DNA from: Acidobacteria subdivision 2 bacterium RH1 MAG20 | GTDB lineage: Bacteria; Acidobacteriota; Terriglobia; Terriglobales; Acidobacteriaceae | Direction: 5' to 3' | Assembly (NCBI GenBank): GCA_002197545.1 | Contig: NFUO01000430.1 | Span: 1-33,482, forward strand | Length of the DNA: 33,482 bases | Shown: positions 9,164-17,632 of the stretch, one piece after another | Numbering within the stretch: position 1 is the stretch's first letter | How the letters are laid out: every line of letters begins with the position of its first letter | Translations under genes and position numbers: made by a program | The notes under the pieces: generated by a model | Seen by the model: only the letters and a program-made list of their open reading frames with translations | Told to the model about the DNA's origin: nothing | Databases searched by the model: none

Positions 9164-11062
9164 CTAATCGAATGCAGCTATAGCGGAAGTATCAGCGTGA
9201 ATGACGATGCGAACCGCATTCCCTTCAACCTCGAACGAAGCGCCTGTTCCCCATAAACGCTCTTTCATGACACAGCCCTCCAGACCGGTATCGTCTATGG
9301 GAACAGTGAACGTTTGTGCTTGATTTCCCTTATTAGTCACTATAAGAACTCGCTCACCGGAGGGTCCCACTGAGCAGCCATGCTGCAGTACACTGCCGCG
9401 AACATAAACCAGCAGGTTCCTGTCTGCTCGTAGAAGCTGTTCCTCTCCAGTTTGCAAAGCAGCATGTGAACTCCGGAGATCGAGTAGCCCCTTGACCCAG
9501 CGATGCATATCCTCTTCGGCAGGCGTTCGCGAGGCAACAACAAATGCGTTCGGTTGAGCTGTCTTCGGCTTGCCGCTAATGTCCTTGGGAAAGCCGCCAG
9601 GAAAGTCACGACGATTATCCGGGTCCACTCCTCCTGTCATGGCAATCTCATCACCGGCATAAATCTGGGGCATTCCCCGCATGGTTAAAAGTACGACAAA
9701 AGCTAACTTAAACTTGGCCAGTGTAGCTCCCGGCTCGCTCATGAACCGCGTCGTGTCATGGTTTCCCAGAAACGGAACTAGCCGTTCAGGATGGGGATAC
9801 AACGCATCCAGCCCCCATACATCAGACAGTTTCGACATGGGCGCATCGCGCAGAAAGACATCGCGCAATGCGAAGTAACTGGGAAAGTCGAACGGCGTAT
9901 CCAGGTCTGTATCCACTCCATTTCGCGTGACCCCGCCGGCAAAGGAGGAGGTAATCGTCGCATCCTTGTTGAACACCTCACCCACTGCCGCCAGATGAGG
10001 ATAGAGCGCATGAATCTGACCAAGATATTGGTGCCAGAACTCTCTGCCCACATAAGGAAACGTGTCGAGGCGAAGACCATCCAGCCCAGCCTCTTCAATC
10101 CACCACACGGCATTCTGCGTTAGGTACTGCGCGACTGCGGCGTTTTCCTGATTCAAGTCAGGAAGAATATTTGCGAACCAGCCTTCGGTTACATCGCGCT
10201 GCGTGCGCCACGGCGCGTGCGGATCGGTCAGCGGCTGGAAGTCGCCCTGTGCGACACGATGATGCTCCTTTGTTCCATGAAACCAGTCTGGCTCCGGTGG
10301 ATCATTCACCCAGACATGCGCGGGCCCTACGTGATTCGGAACCGTGTCCAGCACCAGCTTCATTCCGCGTTTGTGCAGTGCATCCGCCAGCATCTTCAGG
10401 TCTGCAAGCGAACCGTAGTGCTCATCCACGGCATACATGTCCGTCGCGCCATAGCCGTGATAGCTTTCATCTTCGTGGTTCTGATAAACCGGCGTGATCC
10501 ATACGGTTGTCACACCTAGTTGCTGCAAATAATCGAGATGCTGCATTATGCCGCGCAGGTCTCCGCCATGCCACCCGCGCGGCTTCGATCGATCAACTCC
10601 GCCATCGTTTGAAGGATCGCCGTCGGCAAAGCGGTCGGTCATGATCAGATACATCACGTCCTTTGAAGAAAAGCCTGCGAAGCCATCGCGACCTTTGCTA
10701 CGTGTTGCAAAGGTAAACGGCAACGCCGCTCTTCCACTGGCGTTCCGCGCCACAATGGAGATCGTCTCCGGTTTCGCGGGCGAGGTACTCAACCATAACT
10801 CCGCCCAATGTCCGTTCTCCGAAACATGCACCCGCTGCAGATGTAATGCCTTATCGCTCAAATAGAACTGCGCATCTTGCAGATGCTCGCCCTGCACCAG
10901 CAGCATAGGCTTAGGCATTGCCACCCACCAGTTTGGCGGATCAACCTTCGTCATTCGCGGAGGTTCTTGCGCGTTTGCAATCAGGGACACCATCAGCAGA
11001 ACTGCAATTGTGACGCTCCTCTCAATCCATCGCAGGGGGCTTGCGAGACGCTTTATAGGCAC
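9164..11062 (-). CDS. Secreted GH13 cyclomaltodextrinase/neopullulanase-like enzyme
   Basis: This is an alpha-amylase-superfamily hydrolase expected to open cyclodextrins or cleave malto-oligosaccharides and pullulan in the periplasm (SusA-like). The 632 residues begin with a signal peptide (about 1-31, ending IANAQ). A cyclomaltodextrinase-type N domain follows (about 33-120, VDPPNWWVAMPKPMLLVQGE), then the (beta/alpha)8 barrel. The barrel has all conserved regions: LVLDTVPNHV (237-246), GLDGLRLDTF with nucleophile Asp333, AVGEVF with acid/base Glu362, and FLGNHDTTR with transition-state Asp436. The catalytic set is intact. The GTG start at 11062 has AAAGGA 5 nt upstream. Receptor 2 ends 97 bp upstream on the same strand, so the two probably form a receptor-hydrolase unit, with a strong hairpin between them. 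Confidence 0.92.
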   Translation of the reverse strand: MPIKRLASPLRWIERSVTIAVLLMVSLIANAQEPPRMTKVDPPNWWVAMPKPMLLVQGEHLQDAQFYLSDKALHLQRVHVSENGHWAELWLSTSPAKPETISIVARNASGRAALPFTFATRSKGRDGFAGFSSKDVMYLIMTDRFADGDPSNDGGVDRSKPRGWHGGDLRGIMQHLDYLQQLGVTTVWITPVYQNHEDESYHGYGATDMYAVDEHYGSLADLKMLADALHKRGMKLVLDTVPNHVGPAHVWVNDPPEPDWFHGTKEHHRVAQGDFQPLTDPHAPWRTQRDVTEGWFANILPDLNQENAAVAQYLTQNAVWWIEEAGLDGLRLDTFPYVGREFWHQYLGQIHALYPHLAAVGEVFNKDATITSSFAGGVTRNGVDTDLDTPFDFPSYFALRDVFLRDAPMSKLSDVWGLDALYPHPERLVPFLGNHDTTRFMSEPGATLAKFKLAFVVLLTMRGMPQIYAGDEIAMTGGVDPDNRRDFPGGFPKDISGKPKTAQPNAFVVASRTPAEEDMHRWVKGLLDLRSSHAALQTGEEQLLRADRNLLVYVRGSVLQHGCSVGPSGERVLIVTNKGNQAQTFTVPIDDTGLEGCVMKERLWGTGASFEVEGNAVRIVIHADTSAIAAFD

Positions 11063-11110
11063 AACGATCCTTTCCTTGAAACTCGACTGTAGCCTGCTTC
11101 AGAAATGCGA

Positions 11111-11144
11111 AGCGCCGTATGGAGATAGTTGACCATACGACGCT
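11111..11144 (-). promoter_or_regulatory. 12-bp stem-loop between receptor 2 and the GH13 gene
   Basis: AGCGCCGTATGG (11111-11122) and CCATACGACGCT (11133-11144) form an inverted repeat around a 10-nt spacer, with one non-complementary position. In minus-strand RNA, the direction of both neighbouring genes, that position is a G.U wobble, so the 12-bp stem is unbroken; in plus-strand RNA it would be A.C. No U-run follows, so an intercistronic stability or attenuation element, or a palindromic operator, fits better than a classical terminator. Function is inferred. Confidence 0.5.
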
Positions 11145-11159
11145 CACCCTACAGGCAAG

Positions 11160-12569
11160 TTAGAAGAGGAGACGAATCGCCATCTGTAGCTGGCGCTCGC
11201 TGTACTGCCGGGTTGCGGTGATGTGGCCAAAGTTCCCGTCCGTGGTATAGCTGTCCGGATTCTGGAACTGTGGCGTATTGGTGATGTTGAAGCTCTCAGC
11301 ACGCAACTCCGTTGCAAACCGCTCCGTGAAATGCAACGTTTTGAACATGGAAACGTCTCCCTGAGCGAATCCCGGACCGAAGACCGAGTTGCGTCCGATA
11401 TTGCCCTCGGAACCCAGTGGAGTTGCCTTGATGTTGGACGTATTGAACCATAGCCCAGAGATGCTGTGCGGTAGACCTATAGGACCGGTTACAGTAGCCC
11501 GCGGGCTATAGCTTCCGCCATACTGCGGCGTCACAATCGACACCGGAGTTCCCGTCTCTGCCTGCACGATGGCATTCAACTGCCATCCTCCAGCAACGAG
11601 TTCCAGAGCACGGTTCCAGTTCTTGCCGAACATCTGACCGTGTCCAAAGGGCAGATTGTAGAGCGCGCTTGCCACAAACACGTGCCGCTGATCCAGTGAC
11701 GAATTCCCTTTATTGATGCTGGCATTGAAGGCATACAGCGGACTCACTGCGTAGTAGCCGAGATACCCGTCGGAGTCATCAATGTTGTGCGACCAGGTAT
11801 ACGAGGTCGTCAGCGTCAGATTGTTGCTCATGCGATGGTTTAGTTGGGTCTGAAGCGAATTGTAGTGCGAGGTTCCATTGTTGAACTGTGCGATCACCTG
11901 CCCAAGATTCGGGAACAGCACAGGCGCGCCGCCCATGTGCACAGTGTTGTAGTTATAGCCGGTCGCCAGATGGTCGCTCTTGTTGCCGACAAAGGCGAGA
12001 GTAAACACGGTTGCGGTCCCAAACTGTTGCTGGAGCTGCAGGTTGTACTGCTGCACCGTAGGAATCTGATTATTGCGGTTCGTGGTGAAGATATTGACGC
12101 CAGCAGGCGGCGAGTTCGGGTTGAAGTTAGGATATCCAGGCAATGGAAGTGGGTTGGTTGCCAGACGGTTGTCGTTATTGTTCATCGGAGCCTGTCCGGT
12201 GAAAGTAATGCGATAGCCCTGGGCAGCGGTGTAAGCTACGCTGCCCCCAAACGGCGCCTGTTGGCCAAACTGATTATCAATGCCACCACGATCAAGAAAG
12301 TAGAACATCCCGTATCCGCCGCGAAGCACCGTCCGGCCTGATCCGTAGACGTCGTACGCAAAACCCACACGCGGAGCAAAGTTGTTGTAGTCCGTGTTGA
12401 CCAGAGAGCGCGGCACGCCGTTGACGCCCGCCAGATCAATCACTCCTGTAGTCATGTTGAGAGCCGACTGGCGATTATGCTCCTCCGTTGGATACGTAAT
12501 GATGTCGTAGCGCACGCCCAGATTGAGGGTCAGCCGTTGGTTGACCTTCCAGTCGTCTTGGGCAAACAT
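11160..12569 (-). pseudogene. 3' part of Oar-like receptor 2, separated by an in-frame stop
   Basis: This part encodes the C-terminal two thirds of an outer-membrane beta-barrel. It opens with MFAQDDWKVNQRLTLNLGVRYD, a segment always found in mid-barrel of Oar-like receptors, and ends with the aromatic terminus MAIRLLF. It has no signal peptide, no regulatory domain and no plug, so it could not be exported or act alone. The frame is the same as that of the upstream half: only the TGA at 12600-12602 and ten codons (FFGTRNYEVG) lie between the upstream half and this ATG. No further stops or shifts occur over 469 codons, so the break is recent, an assembly or base-call error, or read through. 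GH13 follows on the same strand. Confidence 0.8.
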
Positions 12570-12599
12570 GCCGACCTCATAGTTACGAGTTCCAAAAAA

Positions 12600-14498
12600 T
12601 CAACTCTGCGCTCCAATGCTGTAGTTGTCGATAAAGCCGACCAACAACTCTGAGGGCTCGTAGCCGGTAAAGTCTCCCTGGCCGATGTTGAAGTATCCTT
12701 TGCCCGAGATGGGCCGGAAGAAAGAGACATCGCGCCGGATAGCATTTCCGCCAAACTTGAAGGAATGATGGCCGTGGATGTAGCTCACCGAATCGAGTAA
12801 CTGATAGGAATTTTCGGGAACAGCATACAGGCCATAGTCGCCCGTGTATTCGAGATTGCTATTACCGCCGATCAGGGCTCCTCCACCCAGGTTGGCATTG
12901 CGGTTCGCATTCACGATCCCCAGATTCGCGGAGATGGGAATGCCCGAGAACACAGGAGCGTTAGTGAAGGTGTAACGGTTGTAACCCGCGCGAAACTCAT
13001 TCAATAAGTTCGGGGTAAAGGTGTGGGTCTCGCCGATAGCAATGCCACGGGCATGGGTGGTATTGGCACCCGAAGCGAAACCTGCGGGCAGCGTGGCAAA
13101 CTCTGAGGTACGGGTAAATTCGCTCTGGTCGTAAGCGAAGCGCGCAAACGCCGTATCGTGTGCGCTCGCGTTCCAATCCAACCGCACATCGAACGTGTTG
13201 TAGTGGGTGACCTGCCGCCGGATCGTGCGGTAGTTGTTCTGGGTGCCGTTGGCTGTGCCCGAAACATTGGGCAGAGGATAAGCATTGAAGTAGTTCACCG
13301 CTGCGGAGTTCAGGCGGTTAGTGGGAATGATGTTGCCTGCAAATGGCGCGCAGGTCAGTGGATCATAGATAGCTCCATTGACGACCGTCGCGGGCTTGCA
13401 GACTGTAGGTGGGTTGGTGCTGCCCTGGCCGAGCAGTTCGGAGAAGTTACCTGTCCGCATCAGGGCCGTAGGGACCGTCAGGATCTGTGCATTCAGCGGC
13501 GTATTCTCGCGGTAACCCTGATAATCGCCGAACAGGAATAGTTTGTCGTGAATCACAGGGCCGCCGATCGAGCCGCCGAACTCATTCCGTTTGAAAGGCT
13601 GTGCCGCCGCTTTAGAAGCTCCAAAAAATCGGTAGTTAGGGTTGGCATCGAACAGGCTGGAGCGAGCAAACCAAAAAGCTGACCCGTGGATGTTGTTGGT
13701 GCCGGACTTAATCGATGTCTGAACAATAGCGCCGCCCGCTCGCCCAAACTCCGCGGGAGCTACCGACGTGTTTACCCGGAACTCCTGGGTGCCCTCGATG
13801 TTAGGGAAGAATACCAGCGTGTTTACCAGCGCCTCATTGTTGTCGAGGCCATCCAGAATGTAGTTGTTCGCCTGCTGGCGAAGTCCGTTGGCGGAGACTG
13901 CTCCGCCGCCGCTCTCCTGATTGCGAAACGTCTCGGCATCTCCATTGACACCCGAGGCCGAACTGCCATACTGGCCGCGGGTCACGCCCGGGACCAACAG
14001 CGCCAGTTGGGTAAAGTTACGGCCATTCAACGGAAGTTCCGTCACCTGCCGTCCCTGGACCACTTCGCCGATGGAGGATGTCGCCGATTCAACCAGCGGA
14101 GCGGCGGTTGTGACCGTCACCTCAGTATTTGCCGCGCCCGGCTGAAGTTTGAAATTGAGCGCCTGGACCTGGGAGACATCGAGTACAAAGTTTTGTACTT
14201 GGCTTGCGAAGCCCGGGTCCGTCACTACCGCCTTGTAATTGCCTCTCGGCAGGGCGGCTACAGTGAAATTGCCACCGGAATCAGCGGTAACAGTGTGTGC
14301 CGCGCCCGTATCGGTGTTCGTGATCGTAACGGTTGCACCTGGGACAACCGCACCAGTCAGATCCGCAACCGACCCCTGTATGCGGCCAGTATCCGTCTGC
14401 GCATGCATCACTCCGCTCAATCCAAACACTATGCCGATTATCAGAAGCGCTTTGCTGAGGTATCCGGACATAAACTTCATCTGAAGATTTCCTTTCAT
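12600..14498 (-). pseudogene. 5' part of Oar-like TonB-dependent receptor 2, ending at a premature TGA
   Basis: This part holds the N-terminal half of an Oar-like receptor of about 1112 residues in full. It has a signal peptide (MSGYLSKALLIIGIVFGLSGVMHAQ), then a carboxypeptidase-regulatory domain (RIQGSVADLTGAVVPGATVTITN), a plug domain with the segment FGRAGGAIVQTSIKSGTNNIHGS, and the first barrel strands. It stops at TGA after GAQS, in mid-barrel. ATG 14498 has GGAGG 10 nt upstream and ATG 14480 has AAAGGA 9 nt upstream; either may be the real start, while the longer start at 14543 is unlikely. A barrel cut here would not fold. The wHTH-TolB regulator diverges from it, a common pairing for such receptors. 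Confidence 0.82.
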
Positions 14499-14663
14499 AC
14501 TCATACAGCCTCCAAGTGCATTCATCCACCATCCTGTTTTCATTGAAATCAGGCCGCAGTCTGAGCTGCGTGGAGAACCATTGCCTCTATCGATAGATCA
14601 CTGCAATGCTTGCGTTCACCTTTTTCGTTCAATTCTTCATCCTCAGACAAGCTATTTCATTTC

Positions 14664-14729
14664 ATAAACATAACTTCGTTTATCAACTCGCGTTTCCCCC
14701 TGACGACACTCATGACAACGTGATAAATT
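14664..14729 (+). promoter_or_regulatory. Candidate operator and promoter of the wHTH-TolB gene
   Basis: ATAAAC (14664-14669) and GTTTAT (14678-14683) form a perfect 6-bp inverted repeat with an 8-nt spacer. Just downstream, CTGACG (14700-14705) and TAAATT (14724-14729), 18 nt apart, are a fair sigma-70-like pair 22 nt before the ATG. The repeat lies between the two divergent genes, a natural place for an autoregulatory site. Both calls rest on short matches. Confidence 0.25.
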
Positions 14730-14751
14730 CGTCCCGAGAGGTATTGGTTCG

Positions 14752-16929
14752 ATGGCCCCGTCAATCGAGAGTCCGTCCAGAGTGACCTTTGGACTCTTCG
14801 AGGCTGACCTGCAGAGTGGCGAGCTTTGGAAGGCTGGCAAGCGGATCAAGATCCAGAGTCAGCCCTTCAAAGTCCTAACGATGTTGCTCGAACATCCCGG
14901 CGAGGTCGTCTCCAGAGAAGATCTGCAACTACGTCTCTGGGGCAAAGACACCATCGTCGATTTCGAACACTCTCTCGGCACCGCTATCAATAAGATCAGG
15001 GAAGCGCTCGGGGACTCCGCTGAAAACCCTCGCTTCATTGAGACGCTGTCCCGTCGGGGCTATCGCTTCATCGCTCCGGTCAGTTATCCCGCGATATCAA
15101 CTCCGATCACTGCTCTGGCCAGCGCTGCCCTATCTGAGTCCAACATCCAGCCGCAAGTTGCCTCCGCCAACCTACATCCCCACAAGGAGCGCACTCCGCT
15201 CCGTATTTTTTTCTACGCAATTGCCGGCGCTATCGCACTCGTTGCGGCGCTCGGCATCGGTATCGTCATCGGCAACTCTCGCGTATCCACCACGCCAGCG
15301 CGCATCACACAAATCACCCACAACGGGCGCATCGCACCCGGCGCACCCTCGATGGAAAGCCTGCCCGCTACCGCAACCGACGGCGTTCGCATCTTCACTT
15401 CCGTCATCGAAAATGGCCGCGCCGTCCTGTCGCAGGTCTCCATTGCCAATGGTGATGTTCTTCCACTCTCCGTGCCCAGCGAGATCGCCGCGCCCTCGCT
15501 GGGCGATCTCTCGCCCGACGGCGCAAAACTCCTTCTACGCAACCATTTGTCCCCGGAATCTGAACAGGCGCTCTGGGTTATTCCCGTCGATGGCGGCAGC
15601 GCTCTCCGCGTCGCCAATATCCTCGCCCACGACGCCACATGGATGCCCGACGGCGACGGCATTCTCTACGCCGCTGGCAATCAACTCTTCGTGACCCATC
15701 TTAAAGATGATGCCTCCACTACCATCGCCACCTTACCCGGCCGCGCCTTCTGGCTACGCTGGTCCCCCGATGGCAAGCTCCTCCGCTTCACCATCATCGA
15801 TCCCATCGCCCATACCGTGTCCCTGTGGGAACTAGCCGCCGGCAGTCGCTCCGCACAGCCTGTCCTGCCAAAGTGGAGCAACCCAGCCTCTGACTGCTGC
15901 GGCACCTGGACCGCTGATGGTAAGTATTTCGTCTTCCAGTCCGCGCATGACGGTAGCGATGACCTCTGGCGCCTGCGCGGCAAATCTACCTCCGACCCCA
16001 TCAAGGTCACCAACGGCCCGCTTCGCTACGAAGCTCCCCTCGCAGCTCGCAACGGACATCGCATCTTCTTCCTCGGTCTCGATACCCAATCGGAGCTGCT
16101 CCACTACGCCGCTGACAGGAGAGAGTTCGCCCCTGAAAATAACTTTCTCTCGCTGGCCAATCGCGTCGATTTCTCCCGAGACCGACAGTGGGTCGCCTGG
16201 ACCGATGCGCAAGGTCGTCTCTGGCGAGCCCGTATTGACGGTTCGGAAGAACTGCAACTCACTCCCGATGCCATGCAAGTCTTCCTTGCGCATTGGTCGC
16301 CGGACGGCAGACAGCTCGCGCTCATGGCGCGCGAACCAGGTAAAGCCTGGCACATCTACTCCATTCCGGCGGACGGCGGCAGCCCGCAACTACTTCTTCA
16401 GGAAGATCGCAATGCCGCCGACCCCGGCTGGTCGCCCGACGGCAACTCGCTGGTCTTCGGTCGCGTCCCCGATCTGATGGGCAAAGAAAGTGGTCCCCGC
16501 GCCATTCAGGTCCTCGATCTCCGCACCCACGCCATCACCACACTACCTGGCTCGGAGGGCCTCTTCAGTCCACGCTGGTCTCCCGACGGGCGTTACATCG
16601 CCGCCATCTCCTTCGATCAACGCAAGCTGATGCTCTTCGACGTTGCTACCCGGACCTGGCGGCTGCTTGCCGAGACCAGCGTTGCTGATCCGGTCTGGAG
16701 TGATGACAGTACAGCCATCTATATACATGCCTTCATGGCTCCTACCCAACCGATCTATCGTGTCGACATTCCCAGCGGCCATCTTGAACAGATAGCCGAT
16801 CTGGCCAGCTTCCGCAGCGGCGAAGCAGCCGACTATTTCTTCTGCGGCATCACCCCGGACAACGTGCCTCTGGTCCGCGCACGTTCCTCAACCGGCAACC
16901 TTTATTCCCTCGATCTGGACGCGAAATAA
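14752..16929 (+). CDS. CadC-like winged-helix regulator with membrane span and TolB/WD40-type beta-propeller
   Basis: This appears to be a one-component, membrane-bound transcription factor. Residues about 9-110 are an OmpR/CadC-type winged helix (VTFGLFEADLQSGELWKAGKRIKI, the loop and recognition helix around VVSREDLQLRLWG, and the typical ending FIETLSRRGYRFIAPV). A single hydrophobic helix follows at about 152-174. The remaining 550 residues are a periplasmic beta-propeller with repeated blade motifs: LSPDG, WMPDG, WSPDG, WTADG, three further WSPDG and WSDDS, eight in all. The propeller presumably senses a ligand or protein outside the membrane and signals to the DNA-binding domain inside. 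It diverges from receptor 2, its likely target. Acidobacterial genomes carry many such proteins; the ligand is unknown. The ribosome site (GAGAGG) is weak and distant. Confidence 0.88.
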   Translation: MAPSIESPSRVTFGLFEADLQSGELWKAGKRIKIQSQPFKVLTMLLEHPGEVVSREDLQLRLWGKDTIVDFEHSLGTAINKIREALGDSAENPRFIETLSRRGYRFIAPVSYPAISTPITALASAALSESNIQPQVASANLHPHKERTPLRIFFYAIAGAIALVAALGIGIVIGNSRVSTTPARITQITHNGRIAPGAPSMESLPATATDGVRIFTSVIENGRAVLSQVSIANGDVLPLSVPSEIAAPSLGDLSPDGAKLLLRNHLSPESEQALWVIPVDGGSALRVANILAHDATWMPDGDGILYAAGNQLFVTHLKDDASTTIATLPGRAFWLRWSPDGKLLRFTIIDPIAHTVSLWELAAGSRSAQPVLPKWSNPASDCCGTWTADGKYFVFQSAHDGSDDLWRLRGKSTSDPIKVTNGPLRYEAPLAARNGHRIFFLGLDTQSELLHYAADRREFAPENNFLSLANRVDFSRDRQWVAWTDAQGRLWRARIDGSEELQLTPDAMQVFLAHWSPDGRQLALMAREPGKAWHIYSIPADGGSPQLLLQEDRNAADPGWSPDGNSLVFGRVPDLMGKESGPRAIQVLDLRTHAITTLPGSEGLFSPRWSPDGRYIAAISFDQRKLMLFDVATRTWRLLAETSVADPVWSDDSTAIYIHAFMAPTQPIYRVDIPSGHLEQIADLASFRSGEAADYFFCGITPDNVPLVRARSSTGNLYSLDLDAK

Positions 16930-17042
16930 CTCGTACTGTCTCCGCAGCGATTCAAAATTTCTGCTATATCACACATTCCTAATCACTTATAAGTTGATTG
17001 AGAAATGGTGGAGAGAGGGAAACCCTTGCATTGCGGCGATTA

Positions 17043-17555
17043 ATGCGAATGCGGTTCCTTTACACCATGAGCTTCCTTCGCCTGCGCATTCTGTTGTGCT
17101 GCATTCTGATCGTTTCCGGTTTCTCCGGCCTGCGAGTCTCAGCTCAAAGTCCAACTATCACGACGCAGGTCATCCAGCTCAAGCCTCTTCCCAACGGCAT
17201 TCGAGTCTCAAGTCACGGCACTATCCTGCGGGTCTACACGGGGGCGAACTGTCATGGTGACATCTATCAGGATGACGGCAAAACCTTTGCCTACCGGTTC
17301 GGCCAGTTTTTCCGTCGACATTTCACTTGCGAAGTCACTGCCAACCATAACCTCGTCATCCACATCGGAGCGGCACAAGGCAGCTTCACTCCCTGGTGGA
17401 ACCAGCTACGCATCGAGGCTTTAGGTTGGACTCCTATATCGAAAGAGCTGACCTTTCCAACCGGAAAACTCTCCTTGAAACAAGTCGGCAACGCCTGGAT
17501 CGCAACTGTCCCGAAACCGCCCGCAATCGCAGCTATGGATTTGACGCTCGAATAA
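17043..17555 (+). CDS. Small secreted protein made of a GH31-type C-terminal (DUF5110-like) domain; probable alpha-glucosidase remnant
   Basis: A signal peptide (about residues 1-35, hydrophobic core LRILLCCILIVSGFSG, ending VSAQ) leads into a short segment QVIQLKPLPNGIRVSSHG. That segment resembles the first beta-strands of GH31 N-terminal domains. It is followed directly by LRVYTGANCHGDIYQDDGKTFAYRFG, which resembles the C-terminal DUF5110 domain of GH31 alpha-glucosidases (pattern GA.G...Y.DDG....Y..G). The catalytic barrel of several hundred residues is absent. It may be a relic left by an internal in-frame deletion, or a free-standing carbohydrate-binding module. ATG 17043 is used; ATG 17049 and 17067 also fit, and no start has a strong ribosome site. 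The setting among starch-type genes agrees with an alpha-glucosidase origin. The family match is from memory of the motif only. Confidence 0.55.
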   Translation: MRMRFLYTMSFLRLRILLCCILIVSGFSGLRVSAQSPTITTQVIQLKPLPNGIRVSSHGTILRVYTGANCHGDIYQDDGKTFAYRFGQFFRRHFTCEVTANHNLVIHIGAAQGSFTPWWNQLRIEALGWTPISKELTFPTGKLSLKQVGNAWIATVPKPPAIAAMDLTLE

Positions 17556-17632
17556 CTCACTGACACTGTGCGGCGGTGCGCGACTTTGTTTCTGATTCGC
17601 CAGAGCGACCCTTGATAAACCTCACACCACTT

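Noticed and set aside
12600..12602. Selenocysteine or programmed recoding at the TGA in receptor 2
   Set aside because: No selenocysteine-type stem-loop was evident directly after the stop, and Oar-like receptors are not known selenoproteins; mutation or sequence error is simpler.
17004..17023. Partial likeness to the tRNA-Ser 3' end (ATGGTGGAGAGAGGG), considered as an att site of an island ending at the tRNA
   Set aside because: Only about 13 of 20 bases agree and no integrase or other phage or island gene lies between, so an integrated element is not supported.
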